Below, piece after piece: positions 1 through 7,177 of a stretch of 19,804 nucleotides of DNA. Positions within the stretch are counted from its first letter, which is position 1. Each line of letters starts with the position of its first letter. The position numbers were made by a program, and so were the translations under genes. This DNA is from CBFHND01 sp965657085 (GTDB lineage Bacteria > Pseudomonadota > Alphaproteobacteria > Rhodobacterales > Rhodobacteraceae), in assembly GCA_965657085.1 (NCBI GenBank), contig CBFHND010000042.1, positions 1-19,804 on the forward strand. Direction: 5' to 3'. Under the pieces are notes generated by a model that saw nothing but the letters and a program-made list of their open reading frames with translations, searched no databases and was not told where the DNA came from.

Positions 1-909
1 GACTTCATTCGATTGGGTACACGGGTGCCATCGCCGTGCCCCTCACCCATCGTGGAGTCGACCACGGTCTATGGGGACATAACCACCGATATCTACACCA
101 AGCTCGATTTTGGCTACTCCCGAGTGTTCGGGACACTGGAGGCACACAACGATGTGCGCACCTATGCCGCCGGTATTGATGGCCAAATTCGCCTGAATGG
201 TGAGGCCACCCTGAACCTTGATGCGGCCCTGACGACGTTTCGCGGGTTCAACGAGGCGCGCAATGACACGGTGCTAAAAGGCGATGATGGCGACAACCTT
301 GTCTTTGGGACCGGGACAGTGGACATTTTTGGCCGTGTGAACATGGGCAACGGCTGGGACACCGTCAGCCTGAACGGTGCAGTCGACGGCAACATCGCCA
401 TGGCGCAAGGCAACGACAGCCTGACGCTGGCGGGTTCAGCCATCGCCAAGGTCACTCTGGGCAAAGGCAATGACGTTCTGGACATGAGCGGCGTGACCAA
501 GGGCAAGGTTACGGCCTATGGTGGATCCGGCGCGGATGTCATGATCGGCAGCCAGGTCAAGGACACGCTGATTGGCGACGGTGGCAACGACACCATCACA
601 GGTGGCGGCGGTGCTGACGTTCTGATCGGCAAGAAAGGCGCTGACACCTTCGTCTTTGAAGCCGGCGACAGCGGCACCAAGGCCCGCGACCAGATCCGTG
701 ATTTCAAAACCGCGCAAGGCGACAAGATCGACGTCAGCGCCATCGCCAGCACCTTCAATGCAACGGGTATCTTTTCCAGCACCGCAGGCGAGGTGATCGC
801 CAGCGGACAATACGTCAAGATCGACATCGACGGGGATGGGGTTTCGGACTTCGAGATCAACATGCGGTCCGATCTGGGCCTGGTCGAGAGCGACTTTATC
901 CTCGTCTGA
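1..909 (+). CDS. RTX calcium-binding protein, C-terminal part (5' end outside window)
   Basis: The reading frame is open from base 1, so the gene almost certainly begins upstream; the TTG at 13 is not a convincing start. About 302 residues are visible. The middle holds glycine/aspartate nonapeptide-type repeats (GKGNDVLDM, GGSGADVMIG, GDGGNDTITGGGGADVLIG) that form a Ca2+-binding parallel beta-roll. They are followed by GADTFVFEAGDSG and a 'DQIRDF..GDKIDVS' segment typical of the C-terminal module of serralysin-like and other type I secreted proteins. The last residues (SDFILV) fit an uncleaved C-terminal secretion signal. Proteins of this type are normally exported by an ABC/MFP/TolC type I system; no such genes are in the window. 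The enzymatic or adhesive part, if any, lies upstream, so the function is unknown. Unlike the two RTX genes at 5635-8497, it lacks their NTGxIxG repeats and their shared C-terminal module, so it is not a close paralogue. Confidence 0.85.
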   Translation, partial: DFIRLGTRVPSPCPSPIVESTTVYGDITTDIYTKLDFGYSRVFGTLEAHNDVRTYAAGIDGQIRLNGEATLNLDAALTTFRGFNEARNDTVLKGDDGDNLVFGTGTVDIFGRVNMGNGWDTVSLNGAVDGNIAMAQGNDSLTLAGSAIAKVTLGKGNDVLDMSGVTKGKVTAYGGSGADVMIGSQVKDTLIGDGGNDTITGGGGADVLIGKKGADTFVFEAGDSGTKARDQIRDFKTAQGDKIDVSAIASTFNATGIFSSTAGEVIASGQYVKIDIDGDGVSDFEINMRSDLGLVESDFILV

Positions 910-941
910 GGCGATTTCGGTCAGATGTCTTGATCATATGG

Positions 942-973
942 GGCGCGGGTGCAAACCTGCGCCTCTTCTTTTG
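942..973 (+). terminator. Intrinsic terminator of the RTX gene
   Basis: A nine-base stem (GGCGCGGGT at 942-950, ACCTGCGCC at 955-963, one G-U pair) closes on a GCAA tetraloop of GNRA type. It is followed at once by the T-rich tail TCTTCTTTT (964-972). It lies 33 bases after the stop codon of the RTX gene and before sufT, so it should insulate the two transcription units. Confidence 0.85.
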
Positions 974-1059
974 TGCCTGCTCCCAATGTCGCACCGGCCC
1001 CTCTGGACGCCATGCGCCCCATTCCCTATATAAATGCTCAGGAACCCGAGCGAGGCCCC

Positions 1060-1422
1060 ATGGACCAACCCAAAGACATGCTGGAAGGCACGCCGCTGAT
1101 TGCGCCCTCTTCCACGGAACATCCGCTTTATGACGCGGTGGTAGAGGCCTGCCGCACGGTCTATGACCCTGAAATCCCAGTGAATATCTATGAACTGGGC
1201 CTGATCTACACGGTCGACATCAGTGACGATGGCGCGGTGAAGGTCATCATGTCCCTGACAGCCCCCGGCTGCCCGGTGGCAGGTGAGATGCCCGGATGGA
1301 TCGCCGATGCGATCGAACCCTTGCCCGGTGTGAAAACCGTGGATGTCGAATTGGTCTGGGAACCGCCCTGGGGCATGGACATGATGTCTGACGAGGCGCG
1401 CCTCGAACTGGGCTTCATGTAG
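1060..1422 (+). CDS. sufT: SUF-associated Fe-S assembly protein SufT (DUF59/MIP18 family)
   Basis: A 120-residue protein of the MIP18/DUF59 family, which helps mature or deliver Fe-S clusters in the cytosol. Family signatures are 'VYDPEIPVNIYELGLIY' near residue 30 and 'MSLTAPGCPVAGEMP' near residues 66-80, which contains the conserved cysteine. The C-terminal 'VELVWEPPWGMDMMSDEARLELGFM' is typical of the bacterial SUF-linked subgroup. I chose the ATG at 1060 because it gives the usual family length and has a purine-rich GAGCGAGG upstream; an in-frame ATG further upstream would add about 37 unrelated residues. An AT-rich TATATAAAT lies about 25 bases upstream and could be part of a promoter. 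sufB/C/D/S are not in the window; the other suf gene here is sufA at 2923. The molecular role is inferred from the family. Confidence 0.88.
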   Translation: MDQPKDMLEGTPLIAPSSTEHPLYDAVVEACRTVYDPEIPVNIYELGLIYTVDISDDGAVKVIMSLTAPGCPVAGEMPGWIADAIEPLPGVKTVDVELVWEPPWGMDMMSDEARLELGFM

Positions 1423-1529
1423 GCGCCACGCCGCCAGCTTTTCTTTTCAGCATCACGCAGCGCGGCCCATTTTTGCGGGCAGCGGTTGCAAGGCGTTTGC
1501 TTTCCTTTCACAACTGTCGGGGAAAGGAC

Positions 1530-2138
1530 ATGCCAATGGCGGAACTCGCAGTCTTGACCGGCGATATCGTGAAATCGACCCAATTGCCCGACGGTGCTTT
1601 GGAGGCGATCTTTGACGGCTTGGCGCAGGCGGCGGATGCGCTGGCGCAGTGGTCGGATGTTGATCCCTGCCTGACCCGTGCGCGCGGTGATGGCTGGCAG
1701 GTGGTCGCCCCTGCCCCCCTTGCCCTGCGCGCGGCCCTGGCACTGCGCGCGGGCGTGCGTCTGACGGGCAAGGATCACGACACCCGCATCGGCATCGCCT
1801 TGGGCACAGCCACCCTGCCCGGCCCGGACCTGTCTGCGGCCTCAGGCCCTGCCTTCGTGGCGTCAGGCCATGCGCTCGACACCATGGCACGGCGCGTGCG
1901 CATGGCCGCAAGCGGCCCCGTGGCGCTGACCACCGCGCTGCCGCTGGCCGATCACATCGCGCAAGGCTGGACCGTGCGGCAGGCGCAGATCGCTTTGGCC
2001 ACCCTGCCCCCGGATGCCCCCACACAGGAAGCGCTGGCACAGCACTTCGCGATTGCCCAGCAATCCTTGCAAGACATTCAAAGTGCGGCGGGCCTGCCGG
2101 CTCTGACCCTGGCCTGCGCGGCCTTCGAGGCGGGCTGA
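1530..2138 (+). CDS. SatD-like protein: cyclase-like fold with C-terminal helix-turn-helix
   Basis: A 202-residue cytosolic protein resembling the SatD family. I chose the ATG at 1530 because GGAAAGGA (1521-1528) stands just before it, although the ATG at 1536 (MAEL) is possible. Residues 6-17 (LAVLTGDIVKST) and 50-59 (RARGDGWQVV) place two aspartates (D12, D54) 42 residues apart, as the metal-binding aspartates of class III nucleotidyl cyclases are. TRIGIALGT and 'SGPAFVASGHALDTMAR' further on resemble the later cyclase strands, but the substrate-binding Asn/Arg of active cyclases are not evident. Residues about 165-190 (TQEALAQHFAIAQQSLQ and what follows) look like a helix-turn-helix. It is followed by a DUF3307-like gene, a pairing I recall from other bacteria. 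A likely role is a ligand-responsive DNA-binding regulator; this is inference. The name satD is not applied because orthology is not shown. Confidence 0.68.
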   Translation: MPMAELAVLTGDIVKSTQLPDGALEAIFDGLAQAADALAQWSDVDPCLTRARGDGWQVVAPAPLALRAALALRAGVRLTGKDHDTRIGIALGTATLPGPDLSAASGPAFVASGHALDTMARRVRMAASGPVALTTALPLADHIAQGWTVRQAQIALATLPPDAPTQEALAQHFAIAQQSLQDIQSAAGLPALTLACAAFEAG

Positions 2139-2143
2139 GACAT

Positions 2144-2208
2144 GGCTGTATTGCCGCATTACAGTCATATTGGGCTGTATTTTACATTTACAGGCAAAAT
2201 GGGCTGTA
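2144..2208 (+). promoter_or_regulatory. Operator array: two CTGTA-N9-TACAG dyads plus a half-site at 29-bp period
   Basis: CTGTA occurs at 2146, 2175 and 2204, exactly 29 bases apart and each time preceded by GG. The first two copies form perfect 19-bp dyads with TACAG (2146-2164 and 2175-2193, both CTGTA-N9-TACAG). The third keeps only the left half and ends 4 bases before the ATG of the DUF3307-like gene, where the ribosome binding site would be expected. This region between satD-like and DUF3307-like genes is markedly AT-richer than its surroundings. It looks like a cooperative, self-phased operator over a promoter for the DUF3307-sufA-tfoX genes. The SatD-like protein encoded just upstream is the best local candidate to bind it, by position only. 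No clear -35/-10 pair can be fixed. Confidence 0.7.
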
Positions 2209-2212
2209 ATTT

Positions 2213-2899
2213 ATGAGTGCAACGCTTCTTGCCCTGACGCTGCCTTGGATGCTGGCCCTTGCACTGGTGCCGGAGCATGGCCGTGCCACACCTCTGAGCC
2301 GCGCGGCCCTGACTGCCGTGCTGGGCACGGCGGCGCTGGGCGGTCCATTTCCCGTGGCTCTGGCAGCAGCGCTCGCACATCTGCTGGTCTTTGCCCTGCC
2401 CCAGACCCGGCTCGCCACCTACAGCGCCGCCCTTGTGGCCCACTCCGCCATCAGCGTTGTCGCAGCGCTCGTATATCCCGACGCCTTTGCCAGCGGCGCA
2501 TGGGCCGCCGAAGCAAGCACCCTCTACCCCCTGGGCCTCTTCGCCGCCGGGCTGATTGCGGCCACGGTGCTGGGCGGTCCTGCCGTGGGGCATCTGATGG
2601 CGCAGTGGCGGGCGGATGCGGGCATCGAAGGATTGGACAACGCGGGCCGCATGATCGGGCTGATGGAACGCGCGCTGATCTACCTGATGGTCATGGTGGG
2701 CGAACCCACCGGCATCGGCTTTCTGATCGCGGCCAAATCCATCCTGCGTTTTGAGACCGCCTCGCGCAATCAGAAGGCCAGTGAATACGTGATCATCGGC
2801 ACGCTTGCCTCCTTTGGATGGGCGCTGGCCGTGGCCTTTGGCACAGATGTGATGCTGGACCAGCTGCCACCGCTTGAGATTGGGCGCGCGGACCCCTAG
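2213..2899 (+). CDS. DUF3307-like integral membrane protein
   Basis: A 228-residue hydrophobic protein with several predicted membrane segments (about residues 4-20, 30-60, 66-90, 105-125, 155-180 and 195-212). The C-terminal half carries what I recall as DUF3307 signatures: 'GRMIGLMERALIYLMV', 'AAKSILRF' and 'ASEYVIIGTLASFGWAL'. The N-terminal 'HLLVFALPQT' resembles the family HLLxDFxLQ motif but lacks its aspartate. The biochemical function of the family is unknown. The ATG at 2213 has no good Shine-Dalgarno sequence; the expected place is taken by the third CTGTA operator half-site. It follows the SatD-like gene by 74 bases and precedes sufA by 23 bases, so sufA and the TfoX gene are probably co-transcribed with it. 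Confidence 0.7.
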   Translation: MSATLLALTLPWMLALALVPEHGRATPLSRAALTAVLGTAALGGPFPVALAAALAHLLVFALPQTRLATYSAALVAHSAISVVAALVYPDAFASGAWAAEASTLYPLGLFAAGLIAATVLGGPAVGHLMAQWRADAGIEGLDNAGRMIGLMERALIYLMVMVGEPTGIGFLIAAKSILRFETASRNQKASEYVIIGTLASFGWALAVAFGTDVMLDQLPPLEIGRADP

Positions 2900-2922
2900 A
2901 TTGAGGTCAAAGGAGTACGTTG

Positions 2923-3303
2923 ATGTTTTCCATTCCCGGCAAGCAAGCGGTGTCCATCACCCCCCGCGCGGCTGCACAGATCGCCAAGCTCATGTCCGAA
3001 GGCGGCCATGAGGGGCTGCGCATCGGCGTCAAGAAGGGCGGCTGCGCAGGCATGGAATACACCATGGACTACGTCACCGAAGCCGACCCGCATGACGAGG
3101 CGGTGGAGCAGGACGGCGCGCGGGTGCTGATCGCGCCCATGGCGCAGATGTTCCTGTTCGGCACCGAGATCGACTATGAAACATCGCTGCTGGAATCGGG
3201 GTTCAAGTTCAACAACCCCAACGTGACCGAAGCCTGCGGGTGTGGTGAATCGATCAAGTTCGCCGATCCCGAAGAAATGGCCGCCGCCCTGAACAAGGGA
3301 TAG
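2923..3303 (+). CDS. sufA: A-type Fe-S cluster carrier (SufA/IscA/ErpA family)
   Basis: A 126-residue A-type carrier that binds and transfers Fe-S clusters to apo-proteins in the cytosol. The three cluster-ligating cysteines are visible as GGCAGMEY (C41) and CGCGES (C105, C107), with the family spacing C-x63-C-x-C. I chose the ATG at 2923, eight bases after the strong AGGAG (2911-2915); the adjacent in-frame TTG at 2920 is less likely. It lies 23 bases after the DUF3307-like gene and 5 bases before the TfoX-domain gene, so the three look like one transcript. Within the family, SufA, IscA and ErpA cannot be told apart firmly from sequence alone; SufA is preferred because sufT lies nearby and no isc genes are seen. 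Confidence 0.9.
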   Translation: MFSIPGKQAVSITPRAAAQIAKLMSEGGHEGLRIGVKKGGCAGMEYTMDYVTEADPHDEAVEQDGARVLIAPMAQMFLFGTEIDYETSLLESGFKFNNPNVTEACGCGESIKFADPEEMAAALNKG

Positions 3304-3308
3304 GTCCC

Positions 3309-3632
3309 ATGTCCGTCACCGAACAGGAGATCGAGGCCGCGCGCGATCTGTTTTCCGGTGTCGGCCCCCTCAGTACGCGCAAGATGTTCGGCGGGTTGGG
3401 GATCTATGCCGACGGCACGATCTTTGCCCTGCTGATGTCCGATGGCCGCACCCTGATCAAGGGCGCAGGCGCGATGATCACCCGGTTCGATGATATGGGC
3501 ATGGTGCGCTGGACCTACCAACGCCCCGGCGGCAAAGAAGTCGCCATGCCCTACTGGGAACTGCCCGACAGCGCGCTGGATGATCCCGAAGAGGCATCAA
3601 GCCTCGCACGGCAGGCGCTGGCGCATCTTTGA
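3309..3632 (+). CDS. TfoX/Sxy N-terminal-domain protein
   Basis: A 107-residue protein that matches the TfoX N-terminal domain along its whole length: 'ARDLFSGVGPLSTRKMFGGLGIYADGTIFALL' near the start, then 'TYQRPGGKEVAMPYWELPDSALDDPEE'. Gammaproteobacterial TfoX/Sxy proteins that regulate competence have a second, C-terminal domain, which is missing here. Single-domain forms are common in alphaproteobacteria and their role is not established, so a competence function should not be assumed. It starts 5 bases after sufA and is probably translated from the same mRNA. Confidence 0.85.
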   Translation: MSVTEQEIEAARDLFSGVGPLSTRKMFGGLGIYADGTIFALLMSDGRTLIKGAGAMITRFDDMGMVRWTYQRPGGKEVAMPYWELPDSALDDPEEASSLARQALAHL

Positions 3633-3838
3633 CATCTCCCGCAGCGCGCCCCCCTAGACCAGCCGCGTATCGACGGGCCGCGGCATGGCGATCCTGTATT
3701 TGAGCAGCGCGCTTTATGGTCGGTACTTGCCTCAAAGGCCTCCGCTGCGCGCTGTCTTCACCCAACCGCCGTGCCGGGGGGCGGCCCGGCGATACGCGGC
3801 GGCCTTCGGCCTTGTTCCGCGTAGACAGGTTATGAACT
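3633..3838. other. Convergent intergenic region with nested GC-rich hairpin
   Basis: This 206-base gap separates the ends of the TfoX gene (+) and the oxygenase gene (-). No gene is supported in it. It holds a perfect seven-base inverted repeat TACGCGG (3793-3799) / CCGCGTA (3817-3823) enclosing GGCC-TTC-GGCC. Further GC-rich inverted stretches lie just upstream (around 3769-3790). There is no T-run on either side, so it is a poor intrinsic terminator. It may be a dispersed extragenic repeat, which cannot be tested inside one window. Confidence 0.5.
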
Positions 3839-4747
3839 TCAGCCCTTGTCCTTCAAATGCAAATACGTCTCGCGGAACCGCTTTTCCATGTGATCCCCCG
3901 CAAGGATCACCTTGTCCGACCCAATGGGCGCCACGTTGGTGTCATGCGACGGGTTGAAAAACAGCGGCACTGAAATGCGTTCGTTATGCCCGCCCACAAC
4001 CCGGTGCGGCGTGGCTTTCACTTTTCCTTCTGTCCAGAACTCCATCATCTCGCCGAAGTTGATGATGAAATCACCCGGCGGTGCCGACAGAGGGATCCAG
4101 CCGCCGCCGCGCTTGCGCACCTCCAGCCCCGGTGTGCCATCGGTGGCCAGCAACGTCAGGCACCCATAATCGGTGTGCGTGGCAATGCCGAAATCGCGGT
4201 CGGTCGCCCATGCGGGGCGTTCGGGGTAAAAGTTGCCGCGCAGCAAGGCCATGGGCCGGTCAAAGGCCGCATCGAAATAATCGCGCGGTGCGCCGATGGC
4301 TTCGGCAATGCCACGCAGAACGGTCATCGCCACGTCACAGGCGTCGCGGTAATAGGCCTCGATCACCGCGCGGAACTCCGGGTGGCCCGCAGGCCAGCGG
4401 TTGGGCGCATAGACGGCCATATGGGCAAAGGGATCATCCGCAGGCAGGTCAACGCCACTGTCGAAATACTGTTTGTAGTCGGGGTTGGCATCGGGATCTA
4501 CCTGTTCGGAGCCCGGCGCGCCCCAGCCCCGGTTGGCCCCTGTGCGGGCCATGTCCACATCCCGCTTTTCGGCCTCGGGCAGGTGAAAGAACGCGCGATA
4601 GGTCTCGATCACCTCGCGCACCCTTTCCGGTGAAAGCGCGGTGTTGTGCACCGTGGCAAAGCCGACGTCACCTGCGGCCTCTGCCAGGGCGGCGATGGTG
4701 TCCGCGTCTTGTGCATCAATGAGGGCGGCATCCAGTCTGGGGATCAT
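3839..4747 (-). CDS. 2-oxoglutarate/Fe(II)-dependent oxygenase, isopenicillin N synthase-like
   Basis: A 302-residue enzyme of the non-haem Fe(II) oxygenase superfamily related to isopenicillin N synthase. The N-terminal DIOX_N-type region contains 'GDVGFATVHNT' and the motif GANRGWGAPG. The C-terminal double-stranded beta-helix carries the iron ligands H191 and D193 (THTDYG) and H248 (TPHRV). R257 and S259 (RISVPLFF) should bind the 2-oxoglutarate carboxylate. The facial triad is complete, so the enzyme should be active; the substrate is unknown. I chose the ATG at 4747 (MIPRLD), 18 residues inside the longest frame, because it matches the usual start of these proteins and has an AGGT-type site upstream. 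It is divergent from tpiA, with 128 bases between the starts, and appears to be a single-gene unit. Confidence 0.88.
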   Translation of the reverse strand: MIPRLDAALIDAQDADTIAALAEAAGDVGFATVHNTALSPERVREVIETYRAFFHLPEAEKRDVDMARTGANRGWGAPGSEQVDPDANPDYKQYFDSGVDLPADDPFAHMAVYAPNRWPAGHPEFRAVIEAYYRDACDVAMTVLRGIAEAIGAPRDYFDAAFDRPMALLRGNFYPERPAWATDRDFGIATHTDYGCLTLLATDGTPGLEVRKRGGGWIPLSAPPGDFIINFGEMMEFWTEGKVKATPHRVVGGHNERISVPLFFNPSHDTNVAPIGSDKVILAGDHMEKRFRETYLHLKDKG

Positions 4748-4875
4748 GTCATCGTACCTGCTTGTCTTACCTGGCCGCTGCCTATCGCGCGCAGCGTCCA
4801 AGGAAAAGGGCCACGTTGCCCCATGTCACGCCGGATGCTAGGACCCATGCAATACCAACGGGAAGGATGCGCGGA

Positions 4876-5628
4876 ATGCGGCGGAAAATGGCGGCAGGCA
4901 ACTGGAAGATGAACGGCACCAGCACATCGCTGGGCGTGATCGACGCGCTGGCCACGGCCCACAACGGGGCGGCCGACACCGATATCGTGCTCTGCCCCCC
5001 TGCCCCTTTGCTCTTTCGCGCCTCCGAGATTGCGGCCAACAGCACTGTGCATATCGGCGCACAGGATTGCCACGGCGAAATCCGTGGCGCCTTCACCGGC
5101 GACATTTCTGCCGAGATGATCGCCGACGCTTCGGCCACCCATGTGATTGTCGGCCACTCCGAACGCCGCGCCGCGCACCATGAGACAAACGCCGATGTGC
5201 GGTCCAAGGCGCAGGCCGCCTGGGACGCTGGGCTGACCGCGATCCTGTGCATCGGGGAAAGTGAAGCAGACCGCGCCGCCGCCAACACGCTGGAGATCAT
5301 CGGCGGGCAGTTGTCGGGGTCCGTTCCGGACGGGGCCAGTGCCGCCAACCTCGTGGTCGCTTATGAACCCATCTGGGCCATCGGCACCGGGGCCGTGGCC
5401 ACAACCGCGCAGATCGACGAGGTGCATGATTTCATCCGCACCCGCCTTGTTGCCCGCTTCGGGCCAGAAGTCGGCGGCGCGATCCGCCTGCTCTATGGCG
5501 GATCAGTGAAACCGGGCAACGCCGCCGAAATCTTTGAATGTGACAACGTCGACGGCGCTCTGGTGGGTGGCGCCAGCCTGAAGGCTGACGACTTTTCCCC
5601 GATCATCGACGCGCTGGCCGCGTCCTGA
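4876..5628 (+). CDS. tpiA: Triosephosphate isomerase
   Basis: A 250-residue TIM-barrel enzyme that interconverts dihydroxyacetone phosphate and glyceraldehyde 3-phosphate in central carbon metabolism. All key features are present: N9 and K11 in GNWKMNG, the electrophilic H94 in GHSERR, the catalytic base E164 in AYEPIWAIGTG (which also begins the mobile loop 6), and the phosphate-binding LYGGSVKPGNA near residues 206-216. The length is normal. I chose the ATG at 4876 because AAGGA stands eight bases upstream; ATGs at 4867 and 4888 are alternatives. Its stop lies 6 bases from the stop of the convergent RTX gene. Confidence 0.96.
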   Translation: MRRKMAAGNWKMNGTSTSLGVIDALATAHNGAADTDIVLCPPAPLLFRASEIAANSTVHIGAQDCHGEIRGAFTGDISAEMIADASATHVIVGHSERRAAHHETNADVRSKAQAAWDAGLTAILCIGESEADRAAANTLEIIGGQLSGSVPDGASAANLVVAYEPIWAIGTGAVATTAQIDEVHDFIRTRLVARFGPEVGGAIRLLYGGSVKPGNAAEIFECDNVDGALVGGASLKADDFSPIIDALAAS

Positions 5629-5645
5629 GCCTGCTCAGATCAGGA
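5623..5645. other. Small dyad at the convergent tpiA/RTX ends
   Basis: TCCTGA (5623-5628) and TCAGGA (5640-5645) form an inverted repeat, with an alternative inner CTGAG/CTCAG. It spans the two opposing stop codons, which are only six bases apart. Neither side has a T-run, so it is at best a weak bidirectional terminator. Confidence 0.35.
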
Positions 5646-6951
5646 AGTCGCTGGCGCTCAGGTCGGCTTCCTGTTTGCCCTGCACCATGATCCGCGTGTC
5701 GTACCCGAACACCGTCAGATCGATCAGGACACCGCCATCATAGTCGTCAAATGCGCCTGCCGTGGTCAGTTGGGCAAAATCGGTCAGGAACAGGGACGAC
5801 AGGTCGATCACGTCTGCGCCATCGCCGAAATCCGTGATCAGGTTCAGCCCGTCCATAGCCGAGAAAAGGAAGGTGTCGTTTCCGGAATCCCCGGTCAGAA
5901 AATCCTCACCGCTGCCGCCATAAAGCGTGTCGTTCTTGCTGCCACCGAACAGGACATCACCGCCTGTGCCACCAATGAGCAGGTCGTTGCCGCTGCCACC
6001 ATCCATCTGGTCGTCGCCGCGCCCACCCGAGAGTAAATCGCTGCCGCTGCCACCCGAGACGATGTCATCATCCAGCCCGCCCATAATGGTGTCCTTGCCA
6101 TCCTGACCAAAGAGCCGGTCGTCGCCCGACCCTCCGCGCATGATATCATCGCCAGAGCCGCCAGTAAGCTCGTCATCGCCACCAAAACTACGCAGAAAGT
6201 CATTGCCTTGACCGCCATCCACCTGATCGACACCTGCACCGCCCAAAAACCTGTCTTGGCCACCACCCATTAAGATGAAATCGAGCTGAACCCCATCGCG
6301 CCCGTCAAAATAGTCTTCAAGATCACCAAGAGAGATGATCCCGTTGATCGTGCCGGTGTTCTTCAAGGTGAGGGAGACGTTGGTGGACGTCACACCAAAG
6401 ACCGTGCCAGAGATTTCGCCCGTGTTGACGATCACGGCATCGCCTCCGGACATACTCGTGTCTGACAAGGTAATCCCGGCAAAGCCCGCGCCCGTAATCA
6501 CGCCGGAGTTCACCAATTGAAAGCTGAACATGTCTTCCACGTTCAACCCGTTGCCCGTTCCGGTGAAATCACCGGTGTTGATCATACTGAGAACTCCAGT
6601 GTTGTCGCCGTCGATGTCTGCGCCGAATGTCCCGGCAATAGATCCGTGGTTGGTCAAGCTGGAAGTTGTGCTGGACGTGTCAAGCGACATGGAGATACCA
6701 GCGGATTGCCCGTAGATATTCGCGGATTGCAGAAATGTCAGGTTGTGGCCGAGACCGTTTGTGACCTCAACACCATAGGTATTTCCGAAGATATCGCCAG
6801 CGGCGGTCAGGGTGGCTCCGACGCCCGACATCGTCACGGCCGCAGTCCCAACAATGTCGTAGATGCCGCCAAGGCTGCCGACAAAGCCCGTTTCGTTGCT
6901 TGTCAGGGTTTGTGCAGTGGTTGTTGCGTCGGTGACGACAAAGCTGGTCAT
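5635..6951 (-). CDS. RTX protein with N-terminal NTGxIxG solenoid repeats (paralogue A)
   Basis: A 438-residue secreted protein without a classical signal peptide. Residues about 95-205 hold repeats of the form NxGxIxG (NHGSIAGT, NTGDFTGT, NSGVITGA, NTGEISGT, NTGTINGI), which suggest a beta-solenoid as in adhesins. Residues about 228-360 hold roughly fifteen glycine-rich RTX nonapeptides (GGSGDDIMRGGSGDDRL and similar) that bind Ca2+. Residues 360-438 form a C-terminal module ending in SASDFLI, probably the type I secretion signal. The ATG at 6951 follows AAAGGGA at a good distance; the longer frame would add 18 unrelated residues. It is a tandem paralogue of the gene at 7178. No catalytic domain is visible, so a structural or adhesive surface role is more likely than an enzyme. 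Confidence 0.85.
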   Translation of the reverse strand: MTSFVVTDATTTAQTLTSNETGFVGSLGGIYDIVGTAAVTMSGVGATLTAAGDIFGNTYGVEVTNGLGHNLTFLQSANIYGQSAGISMSLDTSSTTSSLTNHGSIAGTFGADIDGDNTGVLSMINTGDFTGTGNGLNVEDMFSFQLVNSGVITGAGFAGITLSDTSMSGGDAVIVNTGEISGTVFGVTSTNVSLTLKNTGTINGIISLGDLEDYFDGRDGVQLDFILMGGGQDRFLGGAGVDQVDGGQGNDFLRSFGGDDELTGGSGDDIMRGGSGDDRLFGQDGKDTIMGGLDDDIVSGGSGSDLLSGGRGDDQMDGGSGNDLLIGGTGGDVLFGGSKNDTLYGGSGEDFLTGDSGNDTFLFSAMDGLNLITDFGDGADVIDLSSLFLTDFAQLTTAGAFDDYDGGVLIDLTVFGYDTRIMVQGKQEADLSASDFLI

Positions 6952-7083
6952 GGTCTGTCCCTTTGGTTTAATATTTGATTTCCTGGCAAAATTTTTGGTC
7001 GGCAAGGTGGTGCAGCGTCAAGCGAATTGCCCAAACTTCAGGCTGTGCGGGTGCACATTCCATCACAGGTGGAATAACGAACC

Positions 7084-7099
7084 CCTGTTGATCGACAGG
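7084..7099. promoter_or_regulatory. 16-bp dyad upstream of RTX paralogue A
   Basis: CCTGT-TGATCG-ACAGG is an inverted repeat of five-base arms around a near-symmetric centre. It lies about 130 bases upstream of the ATG at 6951, just downstream (in the direction of transcription) of the terminator of the preceding RTX gene. This is a reasonable place for an operator. No regulator is identified, and one dyad of this size may occur by chance. Confidence 0.35.
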
Positions 7100-7108
7100 C
7101 ATCACATG

Positions 7109-7139
7109 AAAACGGCGGTGGCCACATGGGACACCGCCG
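7109..7139 (-). terminator. Intrinsic terminator of RTX paralogue B
   Basis: Read on the minus strand, CGGCGGTG (complement of 7132-7139) pairs with CACCGCCG (complement of 7113-7120) around an 11-base loop and is followed directly by TTTT (complement of 7109-7112). It lies 38 bases after the stop of the gene at 7178-8497. It suggests that the two RTX paralogues are transcribed separately. Confidence 0.75.
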
Positions 7140-7177
7140 CGGTCTTGCCAGATCGGCAATGTTGACCCGACACGGGA

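Noticed and set aside
2146..2193. LexA (SOS) boxes
   Set aside because: The CTG...CAG ends recall the enterobacterial LexA box, but the spacing is CTG-N13-CAG rather than N10, and alphaproteobacterial LexA uses a GTTC direct repeat.
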